Shown in pieces: positions 33,853-42,322 of a DNA stretch of 64,000 nt. The position numbers and the translations under genes were made by a program. This DNA is from Hypericibacter sp049323455. GTDB taxonomy: Bacteria > Pseudomonadota > Alphaproteobacteria > Dongiales > Dongiaceae. Positions within the stretch are counted from its first letter, which is position 1, and every line of letters begins with the position of its first letter. The notes below the pieces were generated by a model. That model saw only the letters and a program-made list of their open reading frames with translations, searched no databases and was not told where the DNA came from. The stretch covers positions 1 through 64,000 of the forward strand of contig JBMONF010000034.1 of NCBI GenBank assembly GCA_049323455.1, written 5' to 3'.

Positions 33853-34599
33853 ATGCCTGATCCCTTGCAGCGTCTGATCCGCGGTTTCGAGAGCTTTCGC
33901 ACCACTCACTTCGAGGGACAATCCGATCTCTATCGCCGCCTGGCGCGCGAGGGACAGGCGCCGAAGGTGCTGATGATCGGCTGCTCGGATTCCCGCGTCG
34001 ATCCGGCGATCGTCACCCAGGCCGAGCCGGGCGATCTTTTCATCGTGCGCAACGTGGCAGCGCTGGTTCCACCCTACGAGCGCGATGGACGCATCAAGGG
34101 CACCAGCTCGGCCATCGAGTTCGCAGTCCGGGGGCTCGGCGTCGAGCATGTGATCGTCATGGGCCATGCGCTCTGCGGCGGCGTGCAGGCTTTGGCGGCG
34201 CCCGGCGACCCCAAGAGCCGGAGATTCGAGTTCGTGTCGGACTGGATGCGTGTGGCGGCGCCGGCGCGGGCCGCCGTCGACGCCGCCTGTCCGGATGCGC
34301 CCGCCGCGAAGCGCCAACGCCTGCTTGAGGAGGCCACCGTCATGGTGTCGCTCGGCAACCTCCTGGGCTTTCCCTGGATCATGCAGGGTGTGCACGAGCG
34401 GCGCCTGACGCTCCATGGCTGGTATTTCGACCTGGTAAGCGGCCGTCTGCTGGCACACGACATGCGCACGGGGCGCTTCCTGCCGATCGGGGAAGAGCCG
34501 ATGCCGCTCTGCCGGCGGCCGGAGCCCTGCCCGCCAGCCTGCGACTGCGCGAAAGCGTTCGCGCCCGAGCATTTCTTGCGGTCCGGCGGCGCGCTCTGA
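33853..34599 (+). CDS. can: beta-class carbonic anhydrase
   Basis: This 248-aa zinc enzyme interconverts CO2 and bicarbonate. The zinc ligands are visible: Cys44 (GCSDSRVDP, with the Asp46-Arg48 dyad), His105 and Cys108 (MGHALCGG). The core extends to about residue 205 (GWYFDLVSGRL). The C-terminal tail is unusual: it holds four cysteines within about 14 residues (CRRPEPCPPACDC), a pattern suggesting an extra metal or disulfide site. Start ATG 33853 (MPDPLQRLI) matches family starts. The gene stands alone. It supplies bicarbonate; the urease operon 9 kb away also releases CO2, but no link is shown. Confidence 0.93.
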   Translation: MPDPLQRLIRGFESFRTTHFEGQSDLYRRLAREGQAPKVLMIGCSDSRVDPAIVTQAEPGDLFIVRNVAALVPPYERDGRIKGTSSAIEFAVRGLGVEHVIVMGHALCGGVQALAAPGDPKSRRFEFVSDWMRVAAPARAAVDAACPDAPAAKRQRLLEEATVMVSLGNLLGFPWIMQGVHERRLTLHGWYFDLVSGRLLAHDMRTGRFLPIGEEPMPLCRRPEPCPPACDCAKAFAPEHFLRSGGAL

Positions 34600-34629
34600 C
34601 AGATCGCCCGCCTGCCGGACGGGGCTGCG

Positions 34630-35739
34630 TTACTGCACGCTGCGCCGGAACAGCCAGGCCGCCGCCGTCAACGTGATCCCGGCAATCAACGCCATCGGCC
34701 AGACGCGATCGGCCACCAGATGCGCCGCCATGTCGCGCAGGAACACGCCCCTGACGATCACCAGGAAATGGGTCAGGGGATCGGCGTAGGCCAGCGGCTT
34801 GAGCCAGTTCGGCATGTTCTGCACGGGCGCCGAGAAGCCTGAGAGCATGATGGCCGGCGCCATGAACAGCATCGATCCCAGCATGGCCTGTTGCTGCGTG
34901 TGAGCGAGCGACGAGATGAAGAGCCCCGCGCCGGCGATGGCCAGCAGAAAGACGAACAGCCCGCCAAACAGAAGCAGCGGCGAGCCGGTCAGGGGAATGC
35001 CGAACAGGGTCGTGATCACCCCCACGATCACGACTGCCTGAACCATGCCGATGGCCACACCCGGCACGGCCTTGCCGATGACGATCTCGAGCGGCTGCAG
35101 CGGCGACACCAGGAGCTGCTCGAACGTTCCCAGCTCGCGTTCGCGCGCCACCGACATCGCCACGACGATCAGGACGGTCGCCATGCTCAGCGTGCCGACC
35201 AGAGAGGGGATCATCACATTGCGATATTCGCGGTTGGGGTTGTACCAGGTCCGGTCGACGACCGTGCTGACGGGCTCTCTGCCGCCCGCGAGATCGATCC
35301 GATCCTGGTTGAACTGATTGACGATGGCGTCGATATAGCCGTTGACGATCTGCGCGCTGTTGGATTTGCGCGCATCGAGGATGATCTGCACTTCGGCGGG
35401 CTCGCCCGCCTCAAACCGGCGCGAGAAATCCTGCCCGATATGGACGACGACCATCACCTGCTGGCTGTCGATCGCCGGCGCCACCTCCGAGATGTGATGG
35501 AAATGGACGATCTCCGAGAAGGCCGAAGCCCGCTCGAACCGGCTCACCAGTCGCTGCGAGGCCATGCCCCAATCCTCGTTGAGGATGCCGATCGGCACGT
35601 TCTTGACCTCGAGCGTCGCGGCATAGGCATAGAGCAGAAGCTGCAGGAACGGCGGCACCATCAGCGCGAAGCGGCTGCGGCGGTCCCTGAGCGCGGCCAG
35701 GAACTCCTTGACGATGAGGGCGGCGATCCGCGTCAGCAT
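34630..35739 (-). CDS. ybhR: ABC-2 type transporter permease (YbhR-like)
   Basis: This 369-aa membrane protein has one N-terminal helix (about 23-42), a large extracytoplasmic region (about 45-170) and five C-terminal helices (about 175-365). Conserved ABC-2 features include LMVPPFLQLLLYAYAATLEVKNVPIGILNED and AREREGTFEQLLVSPLQPLEIVIGK-like sequence. It is the last gene of the minus-strand cluster TetR, HlyD, ATPase, permease, permease, the same order as ybiH-ybhG-ybhF-ybhS-ybhR in E. coli, which exports cations or drugs. It starts 3 bp after the preceding permease stop. Confidence 0.9.
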   Translation of the reverse strand: MLTRIAALIVKEFLAALRDRRSRFALMVPPFLQLLLYAYAATLEVKNVPIGILNEDWGMASQRLVSRFERASAFSEIVHFHHISEVAPAIDSQQVMVVVHIGQDFSRRFEAGEPAEVQIILDARKSNSAQIVNGYIDAIVNQFNQDRIDLAGGREPVSTVVDRTWYNPNREYRNVMIPSLVGTLSMATVLIVVAMSVARERELGTFEQLLVSPLQPLEIVIGKAVPGVAIGMVQAVVIVGVITTLFGIPLTGSPLLLFGGLFVFLLAIAGAGLFISSLAHTQQQAMLGSMLFMAPAIMLSGFSAPVQNMPNWLKPLAYADPLTHFLVIVRGVFLRDMAAHLVADRVWPMALIAGITLTAAAWLFRRSVQ

Positions 35740-35742
35740 GGC

Positions 35743-36885
35743 TCAATCGAGCCTCATCTTGGATTTGCGGATCGTCAGCACGAGCACGACCGCCGCCATC
35801 GCGGCCAGGATGGCCCCTACGCGCCACAAGATCGCCCCCACGTCGCCGACGAGGAAGATCGTCTCGAGGCTGGTGACGTAGTAGCGTGCCGGCACGATCG
35901 CCGAGAAGGCCCGCAAGGGCGCCGGCATCGCCGCAATCTCGAAGATGGCGCCGGAGAAGAACAGGCTCGGCATGAAGGAGAGCAGCATCGCGAACTGGCT
36001 GGCCGCATACTGGGTGCGCACGATCGTCGAGATCAGCAGGCCGATCCCGAGCGCCACCAGGAGAAAGACGGCGGTGATGGCGAGAAGGGCCGCTACCGAT
36101 CCGCGGAACGGCACGTCGAAGACGAGCACCGCCGCCACGACCGACACGGTCATGGCCCCCAGCCCCAGCAGGAAGTTGGGCACGAGCTTGCCGATGATGA
36201 ATTCGGCCTTGCCGATGGGCGTCGCCAGCAATGCCTCGACGGTGCCGCGCTCCCATTCGCGCGCCACCACGAGCGCCGTGAGCAGCGACCCCACCAGCAT
36301 CAGGATCTGGGCGATCGAGCCCGGCAGCAGGGCGCGCCGGCTCATGAGCTCGGGATTGAACCAGTAGCGCGGCGAGGTCACGACCGGATTGGCGAATTTG
36401 CCCCCGGCCGAGGCGGCCTGCTGCGACATCCAGATGCGCCAGGCCCCTTGAACATAGCCGTTCACGAGGCTCGCGGTGTTGGGGTCGCTGCCATCGGTGA
36501 TGATCTGGACCGGTGCGGTGTCACCGCCGGCGACGCGCTGCGAGAAGTCGCCCGGCAGCACGACGATGCCATCGATCCAGCCGGCGGCGAGATCGTCGAG
36601 AAAGGCCCGGCGGTCGCTTGCGACCTTGACGTCGAAGAAGGGCGTGTTCGAGAGCGACGCTTCGAACCAGGCGGTCTCGGGCGTCGCCCGCTCGATCACC
36701 AAACCGATCCGCACGATGCTGGCATCGAAGGAGAGCCCGAACCCGAACAGGAACAGCAGCAGCAGCGGGTGCACGAAGGCGACCAGGAGGCTGCTCGGGT
36801 CGCGGACAATCTGCAGCATCTCCTTGCGGATCAACGCGCGGACCCGCCGCCAGCGCCCGGTCGGGAGGCGAGATGCTTCCGTCAT
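35743..36885 (-). CDS. ybhS: ABC-2 type transporter permease (YbhS-like)
   Basis: This is a 380-aa membrane protein paralogous to its neighbour, with the N-terminal RALIRKEMLQIVRDPSSLLVAFVHPLLLLFLFG, an extracytoplasmic region and the sequence VAREWERGTVEALLATPIGKAEFIIGKLVPN before the C-terminal helices. It forms a heterodimer with the YbhR-like subunit (by analogy). The ATG at 36885 overlaps the ATPase stop by 4 bp. Confidence 0.9.
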   Translation of the reverse strand: MTEASRLPTGRWRRVRALIRKEMLQIVRDPSSLLVAFVHPLLLLFLFGFGLSFDASIVRIGLVIERATPETAWFEASLSNTPFFDVKVASDRRAFLDDLAAGWIDGIVVLPGDFSQRVAGGDTAPVQIITDGSDPNTASLVNGYVQGAWRIWMSQQAASAGGKFANPVVTSPRYWFNPELMSRRALLPGSIAQILMLVGSLLTALVVAREWERGTVEALLATPIGKAEFIIGKLVPNFLLGLGAMTVSVVAAVLVFDVPFRGSVAALLAITAVFLLVALGIGLLISTIVRTQYAASQFAMLLSFMPSLFFSGAIFEIAAMPAPLRAFSAIVPARYYVTSLETIFLVGDVGAILWRVGAILAAMAAVVLVLTIRKSKMRLD

Positions 36886-38612
36886 GCCGCCGCCTTGCCG
36901 GCCTGCGCCTCGATCAAGGCGACGAAGGCGTCCTCCAGCGTCGGATTCGGCCGTTCTGCCGTGCGGACGGCGGCCTTCAGCGCGTCGGGCGCGTCGATCG
37001 CAATGACGGTGCCGCGATCGATCAGCGCGATGCGGTCGCAATACTCGGCCTCGTCCATGAAATGCGTCGTCACCAGTATGGTGACGCCGCGCCCCACCAT
37101 GGCGTTGATGTAGCTCCAGAATTCGCGGCGCGTCAGCGGATCCACGCCCGATGTCGGTTCGTCCAGGAACAGCACGGGCGGCTCGTGCATGACGGCGCAG
37201 GCGAGCGCCAGGCGCTGCTTGAAGCCCAGCGGAATGTCGCCGGCATTGCGGGCGAGGTGGGGCTCGAAGCCGAAGGCGTCAATCATGCGGTCGACCGCCT
37301 CGCGCCGCCGGCCTGCCACGAGCCCATAGGCGCCGGCGAAGAACTCCAGATTCTGGCGGAGGCTGAGATCGCCATAGAGGGAGAATTTCTGCGCCATGTA
37401 GCCGAGGCGCGCGCGGGCCGCCGCCGGCGCACGGTAGAGGTCGTAGCCGTCGACCCGCGCCGTGCCGGCGCTGGGCCGGAGCAGGCCGCACATCATCTTG
37501 AAGGTGGTGGACTTGCCGGCGCCGTTGGGCCCCAGCAGGCCGAAGATCTCGCCGCGCTTGATCGAGAAGCCGACCGCGTTGGCCGCCACGAACGTGCCAA
37601 AGCGCTTGGTGAGGCCGATCGCCTCCACCGCCACGGGGCCATCGCCTCGCGCGCGCAGGCCCAGGTCCGGATGTTGCATACTACGCCTGGCCTGGTCGCT
37701 CAGCACCGCCACAAAGGCATCCTCGAAACGCGGCGCGGCCGGTTCGATCGACGCCCCCGCACCTCCATCAAGCATCGCGGCGGAAGGCGGCCCCGCCCCC
37801 TCGCGCATGACCAGCCGCAGCGCCTCGCCCTGAATCACGCCGTCAGCCACCTCGGGTCGTCCCACAAGACGCGCCAGCAGATCGCGGCGCTGCCGCTCGA
37901 TCCCGCGCACCAAAAAGACGCGGCCCTGAACCTGACCGGTCATCCGGCGCGGATCGCCCCGAAACAGCAGCCGGCCTTCGTTCAGCAGCAGCACCTCGGC
38001 GCAGCGTTCCGCCTCGTCGAGATAGGCCGTGCTCCACACCACGCCGATGCCCTGCCGCACCAGTTCGTAGACCATGCGCCACAGCTCGCGCCGCGAGACG
38101 GGATCGACGCCGACGGAAGGCTCGTCGAGCAGCAGCAGCCTGGGCGATTGCAGCAGCGCGCAAGCCAAGCCCAGTTTCTGCTTCATGCCGCCGGAGAGTT
38201 GCCCGGCGAGACGGCCGGTGAACGTGGCAAGGTCGGTGAAAGCGAGCAGCTGCTCGAAGCGATCGGCCCGCATCCGGCCCGTCACACCCCGCAGATCGGC
38301 ATAGAGCTGCAGGTTTTCCATCACTGTCAGATCCTCGTAGAGCCCGAAACGCTGCGGCATATAGCCGATCTCGTGACGCAGGCCTTGGCTCTCCTCGATC
38401 GTATCGAAGCCGCAGACGACGAGGCTTCCTTCCGTGGGTGCCAGGAGGCCGGCCATCAAACGCAGCAACGTGGTCTTGCCCGCGCCATCGGGCCCGACCA
38501 GACCGGTCACCTGCCCCGGCGCGATCCTGGCATCGACGCCGTCCAGGGCTGGTCGTCCGTCCGGCGCAAAGCGCTTTGTCAGGCGCTCGAGAACGGCCAG
38601 CGGCTCGCTCAT
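36882..38612 (-). CDS. ybhF: ABC transporter ATPase with two nucleotide-binding domains (YbhF-like)
   Basis: This 576-aa protein holds two fused ABC domains. NBD1 has Walker A GPDGAGKTT, signature LSGGMKQ and Walker B LLLLDEPSVGVD. NBD2 has GPNGAGKST, a degenerate signature (IPLGFKQRLALACA) and VLFLDEPTSGVD. The fused architecture is the hallmark of YbhF. A linker of about 60 residues between the domains is rich in Gly/Ala/Pro. It is coupled by 4-bp overlaps to both the HlyD gene upstream and the permease downstream. Confidence 0.92.
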   Translation of the reverse strand: MSEPLAVLERLTKRFAPDGRPALDGVDARIAPGQVTGLVGPDGAGKTTLLRLMAGLLAPTEGSLVVCGFDTIEESQGLRHEIGYMPQRFGLYEDLTVMENLQLYADLRGVTGRMRADRFEQLLAFTDLATFTGRLAGQLSGGMKQKLGLACALLQSPRLLLLDEPSVGVDPVSRRELWRMVYELVRQGIGVVWSTAYLDEAERCAEVLLLNEGRLLFRGDPRRMTGQVQGRVFLVRGIERQRRDLLARLVGRPEVADGVIQGEALRLVMREGAGPPSAAMLDGGAGASIEPAAPRFEDAFVAVLSDQARRSMQHPDLGLRARGDGPVAVEAIGLTKRFGTFVAANAVGFSIKRGEIFGLLGPNGAGKSTTFKMMCGLLRPSAGTARVDGYDLYRAPAAARARLGYMAQKFSLYGDLSLRQNLEFFAGAYGLVAGRRREAVDRMIDAFGFEPHLARNAGDIPLGFKQRLALACAVMHEPPVLFLDEPTSGVDPLTRREFWSYINAMVGRGVTILVTTHFMDEAEYCDRIALIDRGTVIAIDAPDALKAAVRTAERPNPTLEDAFVALIEAQAGKAAA

Positions 38613-39610
38613 GATCGGCCCGGCGGCGACAACGGAACCGTGATGGTCACGGGCATGCCCTGGCGAAGGGCGCCGTCGGGATTGTCCACGACGATGCGCA
38701 AGCGGTAGACCAGCGCCGTCCGCAGCTCGCGCGTCTCGACCGTTTTCGGCGTGAACTCCGCCGTCGGCGAGATGAAGCCGATCTTGCCGGTGTAGACGCG
38801 CCCACCCGGCATATCGGTGCGGATTTCGACGATCATGCCCGGCTCTACGCGGCCGAGATCGGGCTCGGACACGTAGGAGCGTATCCAGATCGGCGAAGTG
38901 AGGCTCAGCACATAGACCGTCTCGCCGGCCTGGACGATCGCGCCCGTCTCGCGCACGCGGCTCAAGACGGTTCCATCGCTCGGCGCGATCAGGTCGGCGT
39001 CGGCGAGATCGTGCTGCGCCTGAACCAGCGTCGCCTTTTCCGCTTCCAGGCTCGCCCGCGCCTCGGCGATATCCTCGGCTCGCGGCCCGATCTCCGCCAG
39101 GATCAGCGCCTTCTGCGCGGAACGCAGTAGCGCCTCGCCCTGACGCAAGGCCGCCTCGGCATCATCGTAGGCCTGCTGCGAGGCCACGCCCTTCTTTCGC
39201 AGCTCGCTTTGGCGACGGAAGACCAGCCGCGCGTTCTCGACCGTGGCCTCGCGCTCCGCCACCAGAGCGCGCGCCTGGTCGATCTCCTCGGGCCTGGTTC
39301 CGTGCTCCAGCCGGTCCAGCACCGCCTGCTTCTGCGCCACCTTCGCCTCGGCGATGCGGATATCGTCCTCGAAATAGCTCTTGTCGAGCGAAGCGAGAAC
39401 ATCTCCGGCTCTGACCTCGTCGCCTTCGTCGACCAGCAGGCGGTCGATCCGCCCACTGACCTTGAAGGCCAGATCGACTTGCCGGATTTCCACATTGCCC
39501 ATGAGCTCGAGGCGGTCCAACGGCTGCGCATGACGTATCACCACATACCAATAGGCGCCGCCAGCCACGGCGATCAGAATGGCGAGAAGAACGATCAGGC
39601 GATAGCGCAT
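38609..39610 (-). CDS. ybhG: HlyD-family membrane fusion protein (YbhG-like)
   Basis: This is a 333-aa periplasmic adaptor with a membrane anchor at 4-24. The lipoyl halves are VDLAFKVSGRIDRLLVDEGDEVRAGDVLASLDK and ADLIAPSDGTVLSRVRETGAIVQAGETVYVLS, flanking a long coiled coil (about 80-200), then WIRSYVSEPDLGRVEPGMIVEIRTD. This is characteristic of YbhG/YhiI partners of ABC-2 drug exporters. It is first of the structural genes, 12 bp after the TetR regulator's stop. Confidence 0.92.
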   Translation of the reverse strand: MRYRLIVLLAILIAVAGGAYWYVVIRHAQPLDRLELMGNVEIRQVDLAFKVSGRIDRLLVDEGDEVRAGDVLASLDKSYFEDDIRIAEAKVAQKQAVLDRLEHGTRPEEIDQARALVAEREATVENARLVFRRQSELRKKGVASQQAYDDAEAALRQGEALLRSAQKALILAEIGPRAEDIAEARASLEAEKATLVQAQHDLADADLIAPSDGTVLSRVRETGAIVQAGETVYVLSLTSPIWIRSYVSEPDLGRVEPGMIVEIRTDMPGGRVYTGKIGFISPTAEFTPKTVETRELRTALVYRLRIVVDNPDGALRQGMPVTITVPLSPPGRS

Positions 39611-39622
39611 GCGAGTCTCGCC

Positions 39623-40330
39623 CTATTTCGCTTTCGCCACGCGCCGCAGCGGCGCCAGCCGGGTGTTCAGCGCGGCCAGCGTCGTCTCGACAATGATCGA
39701 GGCGATTCGTTCGATCTGCTCGGGCGTATAATCCCCTTTCCAGCCGAGCCGCCGCCGGATCGTCGCTTGCGCCACGGCGAAAGCCAGGATCTGGCCGAAC
39801 AGCGCATGGGCGCGCAGGATCGTGGCGGGATCCTCCGGCTCGGCCTCCAGCAGACGCCCGACCAGCCGTGTCACGCAGCGATGAACCGGCTCGATGAAGC
39901 GTGCATAAAGATGATCGAAGGCCGCCGTTGGCTGCAATTGCTCGCGCATCATGAAGCGGGCGCGCAGCGCGCGCTGCTCGCCGCCAAGCATGATCCGTGC
40001 CATGGTCGCGATGAAACGAGCGAGAAGGGCCTCGATCTCGGGCCGCGTCCTTGCGAGGGCAAGATCGCGGTCGATCTCCTGTACCAGCGCCTGGAGCGGC
40101 GGCGCGATCGTGCCGGCGAGGTGGCCGACAACGGCCAGATAGACGCCTTCCTTGCCGCCGAAATGATAGGGAATCGCCGCGAGATTGACCTTCGCTGCTT
40201 TGGCAAGCGCACGCGTCGACACGCCGTCGTAACCGAGCTTGCCGAACAGCATGAGGCCGGCCTCGATCAGGCGCCGGCGCGTGGCGTCGCCGCGCGAGCC
40301 TTCAGCGGCAGATGCCGGCGCACGGGAAAT
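39623..40330 (-). CDS. cecR: TetR-family regulator, CecR-like (DUF1956)
   Basis: This is a TetR/AcrR repressor with a CecR-type C-terminal domain (MREQLQPTAAFDHLYARFIEPVHRCVTRLVGRLL). In E. coli CecR controls ybhG and rhlE, so the neighbouring YbhGFSR-like genes are its expected targets. The first ATG (40252, giving 209 aa) would delete helix 1 of the DNA-binding domain. The frame upstream encodes a normal N-terminus (GDATRRRLIEAGLMLFGKLGYDGVSTRALAKAAKV) and is open to an in-frame TAA without any ATG, GTG or TTG. An ATT at 40330 lies six bases after GGAGG, so I place the start there (235 aa). Alternatives are a truncated protein or a sequencing error. Confidence 0.8.
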   Translation of the reverse strand: MSRAPASAAEGSRGDATRRRLIEAGLMLFGKLGYDGVSTRALAKAAKVNLAAIPYHFGGKEGVYLAVVGHLAGTIAPPLQALVQEIDRDLALARTRPEIEALLARFIATMARIMLGGEQRALRARFMMREQLQPTAAFDHLYARFIEPVHRCVTRLVGRLLEAEPEDPATILRAHALFGQILAFAVAQATIRRRLGWKGDYTPEQIERIASIIVETTLAALNTRLAPLRRVAKAK

Positions 40331-40442
40331 GATCCGCCTCCCTCGCCGCCGCCGATCCGGCGGCCATGAGATTTATCGCGCTCGGTGCCCGGCTTCCTCG
40401 AACCGAGGCCGCAAGGCGGGCGTCGGTGACCGCCGAGAGGCA

Positions 40443-40471
40443 ACAGTATTTCATTCGAATGACTGAATCAA
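40443..40471 (-). promoter_or_regulatory. promoter and palindromic operator of the CecR-like gene
   Basis: On the minus strand TTGATT (40471-40466), a 17-bp spacer and TACTGT (40448-40443) form a plausible promoter for the regulator operon. Between the boxes lies the perfect 12-bp palindrome TCATTCGAATGA (40451-40462), ideally placed for autorepression by the TetR-type regulator. Confidence 0.65.
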
Positions 40472-40570
40472 TGAACCGCGGCAGCCCCCCGTTGCTTCCG
40501 GCCGAGCGCTCCCAGGCCGGACGAGCACTTTGACGACTCGGGCCAGAGCCGGTAATGTCCGCTCGTGCGA

Positions 40571-40623
40571 TGGGGATGGAGTCCCCCGATAACCGCCTGA
40601 ACGAAGGCTGATGGCTCCTGCTC
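40571..40623 (+). promoter_or_regulatory. fluoride riboswitch aptamer (crcB motif)
   Basis: The conserved fluoride-aptamer elements are all present in order. P1 is GGGG (40572-40575) with CCCC (about 40583-40587) around an ATGGAGT loop. The junction AACCGCC follows (40591-40597), then P3 GCCT/AGGC (40595-40598 / 40605-40608) and the invariant CTGATGG. GGAG (40578-40581) can form the pseudoknot with CTCC (40615-40618). It lies 108 nt upstream of an MFS-crcB operon, the expected target of fluoride control. Confidence 0.92.
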
Positions 40624-40687
40624 GATCGGCGCCTTGGTCGCCGGGAGCGGGAGTCTGCGGATGACCCGCCCGGTGGCGGGTTTTTTT
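40615..40687 (+). terminator. riboswitch expression platform with intrinsic terminator
   Basis: ACCCGCC (40664-40670) and GGCGGGT (40675-40681), ending in a T7 run, form an intrinsic terminator. CTCCTGCTC (40615-40623), which contains the pseudoknot strand, can pair with GAGCGGGAG (40645-40653). When that strand is held in the fluoride-bound aptamer, GCGGG (40647-40651) is free to pair with CCCGC (40665-40669) and disrupt the terminator. This predicts fluoride-dependent read-through (ON switch). Confidence 0.82.
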
Positions 40688-40730
40688 GTGCCCGATCGCA
40701 TCACTGCGACATCCGTAACGGGACGATGAT

Positions 40731-41945
40731 ATGGAAAACAAGGGACCCGATCACTACCGCCTTCGTGGCATTCCTTCGAGCATCTGGGCGCTCGGCTTCG
40801 TCAGCCTCTTCATGGACGTCTCCTCGGAGATGATCCATGCCCTCCTTCCGGTCTATCTGGTGACCATACTGGGAACCTCGACGCTCGCAGTCGGCATTAT
40901 CGAGGGCGTCGCCGAGGCGACGGCGTCCATCACCAAGATCTTCTCCGGCGCGCTCAGCGACAAGCTGGGCAAGCGCAAGATGCTGGCGGCGCTGGGCTAC
41001 GGGGTTGCTGCCGTCACCAAGCCGATTTTCCCCCTCGCGGGCTCGGTGGGTTGGCTGATGGTCGGACGTTTCGTCGATCGTGTCGGCAAGGGCATTCGCG
41101 GCGCGCCGCGCGATGCCCTGGTCGCCGACCTGGCGCCCGCGCATCTGCGCGGCGCCAGCTTCGGGCTGCGTCAATCGCTCGATACGATCGGCGCCTTCCT
41201 GGGCCCGCTTGCCGGCATCGCTCTGATGTGGCTCACGGCGGACAACTTCACGGCCGTGTTCTGGGCAGCAGTCGTTCCGGCTTTCATCTCTCTCGGCATC
41301 ATTGTTTTCGCCGTTCACGAACCCGATCGCCCGGCCGGCACTGCGACCGTCCGCTCGCCTTTGCGGTTCGCCGAGCTCGGCCGGCTGGGGCTCGACTACT
41401 GGCTGGTGGTGGCCGTGGCGACGATATTCACGCTGGCCCGGTTCAGCGAGGCCTTCCTCATCTTGCGGGCACAGTCGGTCGGCCTTTCGTTGGCGCTGGT
41501 GCCGAGCGTTCTGGTGGTGATGAACATCGTCTATTCCGCCGCTGCCACGCCGGCGGGGATTCTCTCCGACAGGATCGGTCGCTATCCCGTGCTGATGATC
41601 GGCTTCGCGCTGCTGATCGTGGCAGACCTGGTGCTGGGCTTCACCGGAAGCATCATGGGCGTGGGCGTCGGCGTCGCTCTATGGGGGCTCCATATGGGGC
41701 TGACTCAGGGGTTGCTCGCGACGCTCGTCGCCGACACGGCGCCGCCCGAGCTGCGCGGCACGGCGTTCGGCATGTTCAACCTGCTGGGCGGTCTTGCTCT
41801 GCTCGCGGCCAGCGTCATCGCGGGCGAGATCTGGGACCGTGTCGGTCCCGAAGGCACTTTCCTCGTCGGGGCCGGATTCACGGCCTTGGCGCTGGTTGGG
41901 CTGATTCCGGTCTGGCGCCGGATCGAACGGAGATCCGTGGCATGA
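40731..41945 (+). CDS. MFS transporter in fluoride-regulated operon
   Basis: This 404-aa protein has twelve hydrophobic helices. The MFS loop 2-3 motif is visible as GALSDKLGKRKMLAALGYG, and a second characteristic segment reads GRFVDRVGKGIRGAPRDALVADLAP. It starts with a short soluble N-tail (MENKGPDHYRLRGIPSSIWALGFVSLFMDVSSEM). Because it directly follows a fluoride riboswitch and is co-translated with crcB (ATGA overlap), it is likely involved in fluoride tolerance or a fluoride-linked stress. MFS proteins have been reported among riboswitch-controlled fluoride genes. Its substrate is not evident from sequence. Confidence 0.9.
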   Translation: MENKGPDHYRLRGIPSSIWALGFVSLFMDVSSEMIHALLPVYLVTILGTSTLAVGIIEGVAEATASITKIFSGALSDKLGKRKMLAALGYGVAAVTKPIFPLAGSVGWLMVGRFVDRVGKGIRGAPRDALVADLAPAHLRGASFGLRQSLDTIGAFLGPLAGIALMWLTADNFTAVFWAAVVPAFISLGIIVFAVHEPDRPAGTATVRSPLRFAELGRLGLDYWLVVAVATIFTLARFSEAFLILRAQSVGLSLALVPSVLVVMNIVYSAAATPAGILSDRIGRYPVLMIGFALLIVADLVLGFTGSIMGVGVGVALWGLHMGLTQGLLATLVADTAPPELRGTAFGMFNLLGGLALLAASVIAGEIWDRVGPEGTFLVGAGFTALALVGLIPVWRRIERRSVA

Positions 41946-42322
41946 TTGCCTATCTGATCGTCTTTCTCGGTGCCGGCATCGGCGGCGCCTTGCGGCACGG
42001 AACGAATCTCTTGGCGGCAAGGTTGCTGGGCACCGATTTCCCGTTCGGCACGCTGGCGGTCAACATCGTCGGCTCGCTCGCCATGGGCCTGCTCGCGGCT
42101 TATTTCGCCTTCAAAGGCGATTCCTCGCAGCATTGGCGGCTGTTTCTGACGACCGGCGTGCTCGGCGGCTACACCACCTTCTCCACCTTCTCGCTCGATA
42201 CCGCCTTCCTATGGGAGCGCGGCGAGGTTTTCCTGGCCGCGCTCTATGTCGGCGCATCGGTGGCCGCAGCCATTCTCGGGCTGTTTTTCGGGCTCTGGCT
42301 CATGCGGTCGCTGCTGACGTGA
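41942..42322 (+). CDS. crcB: fluoride-specific ion channel CrcB/Fluc
   Basis: This 126-aa protein has four helices. The Fluc signatures are GIGGALRHGTN (pore Arg/Asn region), FPFGTLAVNIVGSLAMG, and GVLGGYTTFSTFSLDT with the central Na+-binding/Phe-box segment. It forms antiparallel dimers that let fluoride leave the cell. The start overlaps the MFS stop by 4 bp and its stop overlaps the next gene's GTG. Regulation by the upstream riboswitch is strongly implied. Confidence 0.96.
   Translation: MIAYLIVFLGAGIGGALRHGTNLLAARLLGTDFPFGTLAVNIVGSLAMGLLAAYFAFKGDSSQHWRLFLTTGVLGGYTTFSTFSLDTAFLWERGEVFLAALYVGASVAAAILGLFFGLWLMRSLLT

Noticed and set aside
34891..37113. 740-codon plus-strand frame across the ABC permease genes
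   Set aside because: It spans two convincing minus-strand permease genes and has a biased charged composition.
40364..40366. ATG upstream of the TetR gene as its start
   Set aside because: It is in another frame and runs into a TGA after about 21 codons, so it cannot give the DNA-binding domain without a frameshift.
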